From positions 1 through 50,989 of the forward strand of contig JADLBD010000074.1 of assembly GCA_020847975.1 (NCBI GenBank): a stretch of 50,989 nt of DNA, read 5' to 3'. Positions within the stretch are counted from its first letter, which is position 1. Each line of letters opens with the position of its first letter. This document shows positions 36,984-45,688 of the stretch, piece by piece. Source of the stretch: Bryobacterales bacterium. GTDB taxonomy: Bacteria; Acidobacteriota; Terriglobia; Bryobacterales; Bryobacteraceae. A program made the translations under genes and the position numbers. A model generated the notes under the pieces. That model saw only the letters and a program-made list of their open reading frames with translations, had not been told where the DNA came from and ran no database searches.

Positions 36984-37895
36984 ATGATGCACCGAAGGCT
37001 GTTTCTCGAAACCGCGCTTGCCGGCGCCGCGTCCGCCGCGGCGCCCCCCTCGCCCTGGGGTTCGCCCGTACTTGATATCCACTTCCACTTTCGCCCCGAT
37101 CCCGGCGCCAACATCGAGCATCTGGACGGGTGCGGCGTCACGAAGGCGGTGCTGCTGACCAGAATCGCGGCGGAAGAGCAGGCGAAGGCGGCGGTCCAGC
37201 GGCATCCCGGCCGGTTTGTCCGGTTTTCGAGCGCGGACATCACCAAGCCCGAATCTTTCGCGCAGTTGAAGCAGTCCGCCAAGGCCGGTTCCCTCGGATT
37301 TGGGGAGATAAAGTTCCACGTTGCCGTGGATGGTCCGGAAATGCGGCGTCTCTATGATCTGGCGGCGGAGGCGCGTATTCCGGTGCTGATTCACTTCCAG
37401 GAAGTGCCGCAGTTCGCTGGTGAAGGGGTATTCAACACTCCCTTCGATCATCTGCCCGCCATGCTCAAGGCCCACCCGAAGACAATTTTCATCGGCCACG
37501 GGGATGCATTCTGGTCGCATATCAGCGCGGACGTGCCCGCTGATGTTCCCTACCCCACGGGAAAGATAAGGCCCGGCGGTCTCACGGACCGCATGTTGTC
37601 CGATTTCCCCAATCTTTACGGAGACCTTTCGGCGAACTCGGGCCGCAACGCCATCGGCCGCGATCCGGAATTCTATGCGGGATTTGCCGCCCGGCATCAG
37701 GACAAGCTGATGTTCGGCAGCGATTGCAGTTGCCGTGACGGGCACGGCGCCGGGCAGCGTTCCCAGCAACCGCTCATCAAAGGGAAATGCGTCGCGCGCG
37801 AGACGCTCACCGCTCTGAAGCAGATCACCTCGCCAAGCCTGTTTCGCAAGATCACCTGGGAAAACGGCACGCGGCTGCTGAAAATTCCCGCCTGA
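36984..37895 (+). CDS. Exported amidohydrolase-2 family (TIM-barrel) hydrolase
   Basis: A 303-residue protein with a Tat-like or Sec signal (HRRLFLETALAGAASAAA) and an amidohydrolase-2 barrel: VLDIHFHFRPDPG (first HxH), FGEIKFHV, IPVLIHFQE, IFIGHGDAFW and FGSDCS place the other His/Asp ligands. Relatives act on pyrone dicarboxylates, aminocarboxymuconate and similar acids; the substrate here is unknown. ATG 36984 (or 36987) opens the signal; the longer reading adds 26 unconvincing residues. It probably forms an operon with the two paralogues upstream (85-base gap) and the Cys-cluster gene. Confidence 0.8.
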   Translation: MMHRRLFLETALAGAASAAAPPSPWGSPVLDIHFHFRPDPGANIEHLDGCGVTKAVLLTRIAAEEQAKAAVQRHPGRFVRFSSADITKPESFAQLKQSAKAGSLGFGEIKFHVAVDGPEMRRLYDLAAEARIPVLIHFQEVPQFAGEGVFNTPFDHLPAMLKAHPKTIFIGHGDAFWSHISADVPADVPYPTGKIRPGGLTDRMLSDFPNLYGDLSANSGRNAIGRDPEFYAGFAARHQDKLMFGSDCSCRDGHGAGQRSQQPLIKGKCVARETLTALKQITSPSLFRKITWENGTRLLKIPA

Positions 37896-37900
37896 CGCCG

Positions 37901-38350
37901 ATGCATCAGTTCCGCTTCGAATGCCAGCCCGGCTGCACGGCGTGTTGTGAGACTGAGGGAGAAGTGCGGCTCACATCCGAAGACATCCGGCGCGCCTCGG
38001 CTTTCCTCGGAATACCTTCCGAAGTTTTTGTCTCTACCTACACTACCGGCGCCGGCACGTTAAGCGGACTCCGCTGTCCGTTTCTCGGTCCGAATGGCTG
38101 CGCTATCCACCCGGCCAAACCGACGCAATGCCGCCTGTATCCCTTCTGGCCGGAGATTGTCGAGACACGCCAAGCCTGGCACAGAACGGTGCGAACGTGT
38201 CCGGGAATCGGGAAAGGGCCTCTGATCCAAATCGCGGATGCCGTCGCGATTGCGGCCGGGATGAAGGAGGCTTTCCCGGATTCCTATGTTCAGGAGCCTG
38301 CTCCATCTCCCTCGCGCAAGCGCCGGATGAGAAACCCGGCTTCCTTTTGA
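37901..38350 (+). CDS. YkgJ-type cysteine-cluster protein
   Basis: A 149-residue cytoplasmic protein with the CxxxCxxCC cluster near the N-terminus (Cys8, Cys12, Cys15, Cys16) and later RCPFL, GCAIHPAKPTQCRLYPFW and RTCPG, the zinc- or iron-chelating pattern of the YkgJ/UPF0153 family. The reaction is unknown. Its start is five bases after the amidohydrolase stop. Its 3' end overlaps the convergent PilZ gene by 61 bases. Confidence 0.85.
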   Translation: MHQFRFECQPGCTACCETEGEVRLTSEDIRRASAFLGIPSEVFVSTYTTGAGTLSGLRCPFLGPNGCAIHPAKPTQCRLYPFWPEIVETRQAWHRTVRTCPGIGKGPLIQIADAVAIAAGMKEAFPDSYVQEPAPSPSRKRRMRNPASF

Positions 38351-38589
38351 TGCCCGAAAACGCGCGACCAGACAACCACCGCGCTGCCGCTGCGGTGAGG
38401 GGCCACGAATTCGACTTCGTCACCCGAGGAGAGCATGCCTTCGGTGTAGGCCGCCCGGAACCCGTTCGCGGACTCATCCCGTAGCTCGCCCACCACCTCC
38501 ATACGAAGCAACCCGGAGCGGCGAAGCAATACCGAACCTGTCGCCGCCACCCTCTCTTCTTTACGGCGATTGGAAGCCATGACCGTCAT
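38290..38589 (-). CDS. PilZ-domain protein, probable c-di-GMP receptor
   Basis: A 99-residue protein with the two c-di-GMP-binding parts of PilZ: the RRKEER motif near the N-terminus (RxxxR) and DESANGFRA (D/N-x-S-x-x-G), followed by beta strands such as DEVEFVAPHRSG and AVVVWSRV. It starts six bases after the sigma-54 activator gene and is probably co-transcribed with it. A c-di-GMP synthesis and breakdown protein is encoded 1.3 kb away. An ATG three codons later is an alternative start. Confidence 0.72.
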   Translation of the reverse strand: MTVMASNRRKEERVAATGSVLLRRSGLLRMEVVGELRDESANGFRAAYTEGMLSSGDEVEFVAPHRSGSAVVVWSRVFGHQKEAGFLIRRLREGDGAGS

Positions 38590-38595
38590 GGTATC

Positions 38596-39591
38596 TCAGG
38601 ACGCTTTCTCGCTCAGTTGATAGGACTTCAGGCGGCGGCTCAATGTTCGCGCGGAGATGCCAAGGATGCGCGCGGCTTTTTCCTGGTGTCCTTGCGTTTC
38701 GCCGAGAACCTTGAGGATGAGTTGCCGCTCGCTTGATTCGATAGCTCCGGCGGTATAGGCGGAAAGATTGCAAAGGTCACTGGCCATGCCGTCATACTGT
38801 GCCTGCGGCCTTTCACACTCCCCAGCGCTATGAATGGCCGCCGGCAGGTCGGAAGCCTGGACAACGTGACCCTCGGAGATGACCGCGCTGCTCATCACCA
38901 CGTTCCGCAGTTCCCGCACGTTCCCAGGCCAGTTGTACGCCTCCAGGCAGCGCTCCGCTTCAAAGGAAAAGCCCGATTTCGCGCTGTACTGCCCCAGAAA
39001 GAAACCTGCCAGTGGAAGAATGTCCTCTTTCCGTTCCCGCAGCGGCGGCACTGAAATTCGTAACTGCGCCAGACGGTGATAGAGATCTTTGCGGAATTCA
39101 CCGGCGGACACGGACTTTTCCAGATCCCGATTGGTGGCGGCCACCACGCGCACGTTCGCCTCCACCTTGCAGGTGCCTCCCAAGCGGTAATAGGAGCCGC
39201 AATCCAGAATGCGCAGCAGCTTCACCTGCATGCGCGTGTCCAGTTCGCCAATCTCATCCAGGAACAGCGTTCCCCCGTTGGCGAGTTCGAAGAGCCCCTC
39301 CTTGCGGGTATGGGCTCCACTGAAGGCTCCTTTTTCATACCCGAACAGTTCGCTCTCGACAAGGTGTTCGGGCAGGGCCGCACAACTGACGTCGACCCAG
39401 GGTTGCAGGCGACGCAAGGAAAAGTGGTGGACTGCGCGGGCGAGAATCTCCTTGCCCGTTCCGCTCTCTCCTTCAATGAGGACGGTGGCGTTCGATTGCG
39501 CGAAACGGTGTAGCCTTGCCAGCACGTTCCGCATGGCATCGCTGCAGAACACGGCTTTCATTCCGAGAAACTCGTGCTGGTCCGGCCTCAT
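38596..39591 (-). CDS. Sigma-54-dependent transcription activator without sensor domain
   Basis: A 331-residue enhancer-binding protein: AAA+ domain with Walker A GESGTGKE (41-48), the sigma-54 contact loop GAFSGA (88-93, a Thr-to-Ser change from GAFTGA), Walker B GGTLFLDE (106-113), [18 protein letters not shown], and a C-terminal Fis-type helix-turn-helix ([16 protein letters not shown]). There is no receiver, PAS or GAF sensor, as in PspF, so activity must be set by a partner or by expression. It diverges from the c-di-GMP gene and is followed by a PilZ gene. Confidence 0.92.
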   Translation of the reverse strand: MRPDQHEFLGMKAVFCSDAMRNVLARLHRFAQSNATVLIEGESGTGKEILARAVHHFSLRRLQPWVDVSCAALPEHLVESELFGYEKGAFSGAHTRKEGLFELANGGTLFLDEIGELDTRMQVKLLRILDCGSYYRLGGTCKVEANVRVVAATNRDLEKSVSAGEFRKDLYHRLAQLRISVPPLRERKEDILPLAGFFLGQYSAKSGFSFEAERCLEAYNWPGNVRELRNVVMSSAVISEGHVVQASDLPAAIHSAGECERPQAQYDGMASDLCNLSAYTAGAIESSERQLILKVLGETQGHQEKAARILGISARTLSRRLKSYQLSEKAS

Positions 39592-39916
39592 GATGGGTCG
39601 ACTCGTGTCACTTTCGAGCTTAGGGTATGGGGAAGGGGAGGCGTTAGAGGAATAACACTTAAGCGAGTCCCAGGTCTGTTCGTAGCAGGTTCTAAGCGCG
39701 AGGTACTAGAACGTGCCGGCGCCGGCTGGTCCAACCATGGGTGGAGGGGTATTGGGTCGCGTGATTGGTTGGCGCTGCCACGCGAAGTACTGGATCGAAA
39801 GTAATGCAGCCCACGTTCCTCTCGGCGCATTCTCTTAATCCTCCTAAGAGGAATGCTCGGTTCTCAATCGGCCAGTTCGTTCCGATTATTCCAATAGGAA
39901 CGTTTTCATCTAAGCA
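39592..39916. other. 325-bp divergent intergenic region with inverted repeats
   Basis: No convincing gene. Two inverted repeats are visible: an imperfect one at 39827-39856 (GCATTCTCTTA with TAAGAGGAATGC) and CGTTCC/GGAACG at 39878-39883 and 39897-39902, just before the c-di-GMP gene. I looked for a sigma-54 promoter (GG-N10-GC) and found none that is convincing. The region is more AT-rich than its surroundings and probably holds both divergent promoters. Confidence 0.5.
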
Positions 39917-42424
39917 ATGGACCAAGGGCCAGCCAAAAAAGTGAAGACCCTGCCGGCGCCCGCCCGCGTCTTCATCGTAATTGTCGCGCTGTGCGGGTGC
40001 CTGTCAGTCTCCTATGGCCTTGCGAACTGGATGCTCCCGGATCCGCTGCAATTCCTTGTCTATGCGGTGATGGCGCTGCTCACTTCCGTGTGGAAGGTGG
40101 CGCTCCCCGGAATGCACGGCACTATTTCGGCGAACTTTGTATACGTCCTGCTGGGAATTATCGATCTCGGCCTCGGGGAAACCCTGATTGTGGGCATCGT
40201 CTCCGTCTTCTTTCAGTGCACCTGGAGAACCAAGACGAAGACGAACATTTCGAAGATTCTCTTCAATGTAACGAGCGGCGCCTGCGCCATTGTCTGCGCG
40301 CACGCAATGTTTTACTGGCAGGTTCTGGAGACCATCCGGATGCAGGAGCCAATCAAGCTGTGTCTGGCCGCGGTGGTCTACTTTCTCGTGAACACGGGGT
40401 CGATTGCCATCGTCATCGGGCTTTCCGAGAAGCGTTCCATTGCCGGAATCTGGCGCACCTGCTACTTCTGGTCGTTCCCCTACTACCTTGTGGGCGCCGC
40501 CTGCGCCGAGTCGCTCCGCCTGATGAATTACCTGCTGGGCTGGCAGACCACGCTCGTGATTCTTCCCATCATCTATTTCATCTACCGTTCCTACAGCCTC
40601 TACATGTCCCGCCTGGAAACGGAAAAGGAACAGGTGGAAACACAGCGCAAGCATGCGGAAGAAATGGCATCCCTGCATCTGCGCACCATTGAGGCGCTGG
40701 CGCTGGCCATCGAGGCGAAAGACCAGACCACGCACGATCACCTGCGGCGGGTGCAGATCTATTGCCTGGAGATCGCGCGCGAGCTTGGTCTTGAAGAGAA
40801 CACGAAACAGGCGCTGGTTGCCGCCAGCCTGCTGCACGACATCGGCAAACTTGCTGTTCCGGAGCACATCATCTCCAAACCGGGCAAACTCACGCCGGAA
40901 GAGTTCGAAAAGATGAAGATCCACCCGATTGTGGGAGCGGAGATTCTGGAACGGGTGCAATTTCCCTACCCGGTTGCTCCCATTGTTCGCAGCCATCACG
41001 AAAAGTGGAATGGCACGGGATATCCGGACGGGCTGAAAGGCGAAGAGATCCCCATGGGAGCGCGGATTCTGAGCACTGTCGATTGCCTGGATGCGCTGGC
41101 AAGCGACCGCCAGTACCGCCGCGCCCTGCCGCTCGATGAGGCAATGGAGGTGGTCAGGCGGGAGAGCGGAAGAAGCTTCGATCCGCAGGTGGTGGATATC
41201 CTCGCCCGGCACTATCACGAGTGGGAGCCGAAGGCGCGCGTGCAGCAGTTGGACTGGTTCCGGCTGAGCACGGACGTGAAAGTGGAGCGGGGTGTCGAAC
41301 CTGCTTCCGGCTTTGAACTATCCCGCCCGCTGCCGCAGATCGTGGAAAAAGAGAAGCCGGTAGAGTTCCTGGACCGCATCGCGGAGGCGCGGCAGGAAGC
41401 GCAGACGCTCTACGAGGTGGCGCAGGATCTGGTGAACTCGCTCAGCCTGCATGAGACGCTCTCCGTGATGGCGATGCGTCTGAAGCGGCTTGTGCCGCAT
41501 GATAGCTTCGCCGTCTTCATCCGCAAGGAGAGAGAGGTGGTGTGCGAATTTGCGATCGGAGACGAATCCCGTCTTTTCTCCTCACTTCGAATCCCCATGG
41601 GGCAGGGACTCTCGGGTTGGGTGGTGGATAACAAGTCCCCTATTCTGAACGGGAATCCCTCGGTGGAGCCGGGCTACCTGAACGACAGGACGAAGTTCAC
41701 ACTGATGCGATCCGCGCTGGCCGTGCCGCTGCAAACGGCTTCCGGGGTGGTGGGATCCCTGGGCCTGTACAGCGCGCAAAGGGATGCCTTCTCGAAAGAC
41801 CACCTGCGCATTCTGCAGGCAATCACCTCGAAACTGGCTCAATCCATCGAAATCTACCTCCGGCTTCAGCGCGCCGAAGGTGATGCCACGACGGATTTTC
41901 TCACCGGATTACCCAACGCCCGCAGCCTGTTCCTCCATCTCCAGCACACTCTCGAGGACTTCAAGGGGCAAAAACGAGCAATGTCGATCCTGGTATGCGA
42001 CCTCGATGGCTTCAAAGCGGTCAACGACAACCACGGCCATCTGGCCGGTAACAGGCTGCTGCAGGCCGTGGCGGCCACTCTCCAGCGAAACTGCCGGGCC
42101 ACTGATTACGCGGCGCGTATGGGAGGAGACGAGTTTGTGGTGGTGCTGCCTGACGTCGCCGCGCAGGAGGCCGAAGGCTTCACCGAACGTTTGCGCGCCG
42201 CGGTCGAAGAAACGGTTTTAGGGATGGGGATTCAGGACGTCTCTATGAGCGTAGGCATCTCGCAATATCCCATTCACGGGAAAGAGCCTGAACAATTGCT
42301 CGAGGAAGCGGACCGCCGCATGTACATGGATAAGCAGGTCCGGAAGGCCGGAGTACAGGAGGAACTGATCCATTTGATGCAGACGCTGAATCCCGCCCCG
42401 CTGCCGAGGGTCCATGGAGGATGA
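39917..42424 (+). CDS. Membrane c-di-GMP enzyme: seven-helix sensor, HD-GYP, GAF and GGDEF
   Basis: An 835-residue protein. Residues 15-225 are about seven membrane helices forming a MASE-like sensor with WKVALPGMHGTIS and CTWRTKTK. A coiled linker leads to HD-GYP phosphodiesterase (H307-D308, SHHEKWNGTGYPDG around 359-372), a GAF domain (about 500-645) and a GGDEF cyclase (GGDEF at 736-740) with an RATD product-inhibition site five residues upstream. Both catalytic sites look complete, so it may switch between making and degrading c-di-GMP. Its last codon overlaps the ATG of the permease gene (ATGA), tying it to peptide uptake. Confidence 0.9.
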   Translation: MDQGPAKKVKTLPAPARVFIVIVALCGCLSVSYGLANWMLPDPLQFLVYAVMALLTSVWKVALPGMHGTISANFVYVLLGIIDLGLGETLIVGIVSVFFQCTWRTKTKTNISKILFNVTSGACAIVCAHAMFYWQVLETIRMQEPIKLCLAAVVYFLVNTGSIAIVIGLSEKRSIAGIWRTCYFWSFPYYLVGAACAESLRLMNYLLGWQTTLVILPIIYFIYRSYSLYMSRLETEKEQVETQRKHAEEMASLHLRTIEALALAIEAKDQTTHDHLRRVQIYCLEIARELGLEENTKQALVAASLLHDIGKLAVPEHIISKPGKLTPEEFEKMKIHPIVGAEILERVQFPYPVAPIVRSHHEKWNGTGYPDGLKGEEIPMGARILSTVDCLDALASDRQYRRALPLDEAMEVVRRESGRSFDPQVVDILARHYHEWEPKARVQQLDWFRLSTDVKVERGVEPASGFELSRPLPQIVEKEKPVEFLDRIAEARQEAQTLYEVAQDLVNSLSLHETLSVMAMRLKRLVPHDSFAVFIRKEREVVCEFAIGDESRLFSSLRIPMGQGLSGWVVDNKSPILNGNPSVEPGYLNDRTKFTLMRSALAVPLQTASGVVGSLGLYSAQRDAFSKDHLRILQAITSKLAQSIEIYLRLQRAEGDATTDFLTGLPNARSLFLHLQHTLEDFKGQKRAMSILVCDLDGFKAVNDNHGHLAGNRLLQAVAATLQRNCRATDYAARMGGDEFVVVLPDVAAQEAEGFTERLRAAVEETVLGMGIQDVSMSVGISQYPIHGKEPEQLLEEADRRMYMDKQVRKAGVQEELIHLMQTLNPAPLPRVHGG

Positions 42425-43269
42425 CATTGAACTCCCGTGTCAGCAGAGCATTGCACGGCATTGCCGGAGGGTCCGCCACCGTCGCGGCGGGCGTATTGTT
42501 GGCGAGCCTGCTGGTGTGGCTTGCTCCTGGTTATGGCATTGATGAGCGCGAAGCTGATCCAACCCTCAGCGACGCGACACTGGCGCGGCTCACCGCGGAC
42601 CGCGACCGCAGCCCCGTCACGGTCCTGCGGAAAATGCTTCACGGAGATTTTGGATACTCGACGACGCTCCAGGCGCCTGTAGGCAGCCTCATCGCCGAGC
42701 GCGGCCCGGTCACACTTCAGTCCGTGTCGAGTGGCTTCGCGATAGCGTGGACCGGCGCGGCCATCGGAGTGTCGCTGGTTTTCTGGCTTGCGCCTTGCGC
42801 CCGCCTCCTGCCGGACTTGCTCGCGGCAGTTCTATTAGCCGTCCCCGCGGCGTTGGTCTCCGTAGCCGCTTTTCTGGCGGGCGCTCCCGTACCGGCAGCC
42901 ATCGCTCTGGCGCTGTTCCCCAGGCTGTATCTCTTCGCCCGGAACATCCTACGCTCGATGGAGAGCCAGTTGCACGTCCTGCATGCCCGCGCGCATGGCC
43001 TCTCCGGGAGGGGAGTTTTCCAGCACGCACTGATTCGGCCGGCTCTGCCTGAACTGGCCGCTCTGGCGGCAGTCTCGATCCGCATGGCCCTGGGCGCTGT
43101 AATTCCCGCGGAGGCGATTTGTGATTCGCCCGGCCTTGGCCAACTGGCGTGGAAGGCTACGCTCGGCCGTGACCTGGCGCTGCTGGCGCCACTCACTCTC
43201 CTCATGACCGGCATCACGGTTTTCGCCAACATGCTGTCCGGCATGTGTGCCGGCGGGAGGACAAGATGA
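42421..43269 (+). CDS. Oligopeptide ABC transporter permease (DppB type)
   Basis: A 282-residue inner-membrane protein with an N-terminal helix, a periplasmic segment with GDFGYSTT (the family's conserved loop) and five further helices; the cytoplasmic coupling loop is HARAHGLSGRGVFQHALIRPA, the EAA-type motif. It forms the channel with the next gene's product. Its start overlaps the c-di-GMP gene and its stop overlaps the next ATG, each by four bases. It is slightly shorter than typical DppB (about 305-340). Confidence 0.88.
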   Translation: MTLNSRVSRALHGIAGGSATVAAGVLLASLLVWLAPGYGIDEREADPTLSDATLARLTADRDRSPVTVLRKMLHGDFGYSTTLQAPVGSLIAERGPVTLQSVSSGFAIAWTGAAIGVSLVFWLAPCARLLPDLLAAVLLAVPAALVSVAAFLAGAPVPAAIALALFPRLYLFARNILRSMESQLHVLHARAHGLSGRGVFQHALIRPALPELAALAAVSIRMALGAVIPAEAICDSPGLGQLAWKATLGRDLALLAPLTLLMTGITVFANMLSGMCAGGRTR

Positions 43270-44072
43270 GAGTCCGGTCCGCCGCCGCTGCTGCCTTGCT
43301 CATCCTGCTGTTGGTCACGGCGATCGGCGCGGATTGGATCTCCCCGCTGCCGTATAAACAACAAAACAGGGAAGAGGCGCGGCAATCTCCCGGACCTGCC
43401 CACTGGCTGGGTTCGGATGATCTTGGCAGAGACCTCTGGAGCCGGCTGCTGTATGGGACTCGCGTGTCGCTTCTTCTGGCCGGCGCGGCGGCGCTGCTGG
43501 CCACGCTGATTGCGGCGGCGGTCGGGGTAACCGCCGCCTACTGCGGCGGCTATGCCGACCGCCTGCTCATGTCGCTCACCGACCTGTTTCTCTCCATCCC
43601 ATGGTTGTTTCTGCTGCTCACGGTGCGCGCCTTGTTACCTCTGAACACTCCTCCCTGGGAATCTGTTGCCATCACGTTTCTACTGCTCGGCCTGCTCGGG
43701 TGGGCCGGGGCTGCCAGGCTCGTGCGCGCCTCGGCTCTGGCGCGGCTTGCTTCTCCCTTTGCCCTGCAGGCCCATGCCGCCGGCATCTCACCGCTGCGCC
43801 TGCTCGCTTTGCACCTGCTGCCGAATCTGACGCCCGTGCTCGAGGCGCAATTCCTGCTGGCGCTGCCGGCGTTTCTGCTCGGAGAGGCCAATTTGGGAAT
43901 GCTTGGGCTGGGAGTTTCCGAACCGCTCCCGTCGTGGGGGAACCTTCTCGCTGAGCTGACAAGTCCCGGCGCCGTGGCTGAGGCTCCATGGCTCATTGCT
44001 CCCGCCGTGGTGGTTCTGCTGAGCCTGCTAGCCATGCATGAGTTGTTCGAGCGCTCACGGAGGACCGCATGA
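43266..44072 (+). CDS. Oligopeptide ABC transporter permease (DppC type)
   Basis: A 268-residue inner-membrane protein with about six helices. HWLGSDDLGRDLWSRLLYGTRVSL is the DppC/OppC signature, and the EAA-like loop reads ALQAHAAGISPLRLLALHLLPN. The end SWGNLLAELTS is also typical. It pairs with the DppB-type subunit. ATG 43266 overlaps the previous stop, and its own stop overlaps the next gene's ATG, so the whole cluster is coupled. Confidence 0.9.
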   Translation: MRVRSAAAAALLILLLVTAIGADWISPLPYKQQNREEARQSPGPAHWLGSDDLGRDLWSRLLYGTRVSLLLAGAAALLATLIAAAVGVTAAYCGGYADRLLMSLTDLFLSIPWLFLLLTVRALLPLNTPPWESVAITFLLLGLLGWAGAARLVRASALARLASPFALQAHAAGISPLRLLALHLLPNLTPVLEAQFLLALPAFLLGEANLGMLGLGVSEPLPSWGNLLAELTSPGAVAEAPWLIAPAVVVLLSLLAMHELFERSRRTA

Positions 44073-45688
44073 AAAACTTCCGCTTCCTGATGCCGGTCCT
44101 TTGGGTGGCGCTGCTTGGCGCCGCACAGCGTGGAGGCGAACTTCGCCTGTGTCTTCGCGGCGAGCCGAAATCGCTCGATCCCCTCATGGTCACCGATGAG
44201 CCTTCCGAGGTCGTGCGCTACCTCACCTCCGGAGTCCTCCTGCGTCTCAACCGCCGTACGCAGCAACTCGAACCGGAACTGGCCTCAGGCTGGAAAGTGG
44301 GAAATGCAGGCAGACGAATCACCTTCCACTTGCGTCCGAATGTCCGGTTCTCCGACGGAACTCCCTTCGATGCTGCCGATGTCGAGTACACGCTCGAGCG
44401 GTTGGCCGATCCCGGACTCGCTTCGCCCGCGGGGGAGGTCTTCCGGACTGCTGCGAAGATTCAACGCTTCGAGCGCCCCAACCCGCTCGAGATCTCCCTC
44501 GAATTCGCAACTCCGGTTTCGGCGCTCGAGCAGTTGTTTGACGAAGTGCCGCTGTTGTCCTCGCGATCCGCCTTGAAGGAGAAGGCCGTGCTCGGCCCAT
44601 TCCGCATGGCGCAATATCAGCGCGGAGTGTCGCTGCGCCTCGAGCGGAACCCGAATTATTGGAAGGTGGACTCGGCCGGCGCGCGGCTTCCCTATCTCGA
44701 CGCCATCGTCTTCGAGATCCAATTGAACCGTGATATCGAACTGGCGCGATTCCGGCGGGGGGAATTGCAGTTGATCAGCAACCTCGACGCCGACAGCTTC
44801 GACCGCCTCCGGCGGCAGGCGCCGGGTGAGGCGGTGGATGCCGGAGCATCACTCGAATCCGAGATGCTGTGGTTCAATCAGAGCCCCGCCGCGCCCATCG
44901 CCGAATACCGCAAAGCCTGGTTCCGCTCGCAGGCCTTCCGGCGCGCCATCTCGGAAGCCATCTCGCGGAAGGACATCGCGCGGCTGGTCTTTCGGGGTTT
45001 GGCCGTGGAGGCTGCCGGACCGTTCTCGCCGGCAGCAAAGTTCTGGTACAACTCGAAGCTGGCTCCGCCAAAGCAGGACGCCGAAGCGGCGCGAAAGAGG
45101 CTTTCCGCGGCGGGCTTCCGCTGGCAGGATGGCCGTCTTCTGGATGGCGGCGGGCATATCGTCGAGTTCTCCCTCATCACCAACTCCGGCAACCGCAACC
45201 GCGCACGCGTAGCAGCCCTTCTTCAGGAAGACCTGTCGAAACTCGGAGTGAAGGTCAACGTCACGGCTCTCGACTTTCCCGCCCTCATCGAGCGGCTCAA
45301 TCATACGCACGATTACGAGGCATGCCTGCTCAGTCTCTCCGGAGTTGATCTTGATCCGAACGACCAGATGAACGTCTGGCTCAGTTCGTCGTCTCATCAT
45401 CCCTGGAATCCCCGGCAGGCGACGCCGGCAACCCCATGGGAGGCCGATATCGACCGTTTAATGAAAGAACAGGCCGCAAGCTACGATCCGCAAGTCCGGA
45501 AAAAGGCTGTCGACCGGCTCCAGGAGATCGTCTACGAGCAGGCTCCGGTGATTTACCTCGTGCACCCCTATGCGTTGATGGCCGTTGGCTCGAACGTTCG
45601 TGGAATGGAGCCCAGTTCCCTCAAGCCCCGCCTTCTGTGGAATGCCGAGCGTCTCTATCTGGAACGGCCAGTCGCAGGCAAGCAATGA
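44069..45688 (+). CDS. Peptide-binding periplasmic protein (SBP family 5)
   Basis: A 539-residue extracytoplasmic solute-binding protein: Sec signal (MKNFRFLMPVLWVALLGAA, no lipobox cysteine seen), GEPKSLDPLMVTD at the start, VRFSDGTPFDAADVEYTLERL (family signature), and RNPNYWK. It should capture oligopeptides, or possibly nickel or sugars as other family-5 members do, and deliver them to the DppB/DppC channel. It overlaps the genes on both sides by four bases. Confidence 0.9.
   Translation: MKNFRFLMPVLWVALLGAAQRGGELRLCLRGEPKSLDPLMVTDEPSEVVRYLTSGVLLRLNRRTQQLEPELASGWKVGNAGRRITFHLRPNVRFSDGTPFDAADVEYTLERLADPGLASPAGEVFRTAAKIQRFERPNPLEISLEFATPVSALEQLFDEVPLLSSRSALKEKAVLGPFRMAQYQRGVSLRLERNPNYWKVDSAGARLPYLDAIVFEIQLNRDIELARFRRGELQLISNLDADSFDRLRRQAPGEAVDAGASLESEMLWFNQSPAAPIAEYRKAWFRSQAFRRAISEAISRKDIARLVFRGLAVEAAGPFSPAAKFWYNSKLAPPKQDAEAARKRLSAAGFRWQDGRLLDGGGHIVEFSLITNSGNRNRARVAALLQEDLSKLGVKVNVTALDFPALIERLNHTHDYEACLLSLSGVDLDPNDQMNVWLSSSSHHPWNPRQATPATPWEADIDRLMKEQAASYDPQVRKKAVDRLQEIVYEQAPVIYLVHPYALMAVGSNVRGMEPSSLKPRLLWNAERLYLERPVAGKQ

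Noticed and set aside
39750..39800. Sigma-54 promoter ahead of the c-di-GMP gene
   Set aside because: TTGGCGCTGCCACGCG looks similar but lacks the GG-N10-GC spacing.
39574..39804. 76-codon plus-strand frame in the intergenic region
   Set aside because: No ribosome-binding site, low-complexity content and overlap with the activator start.
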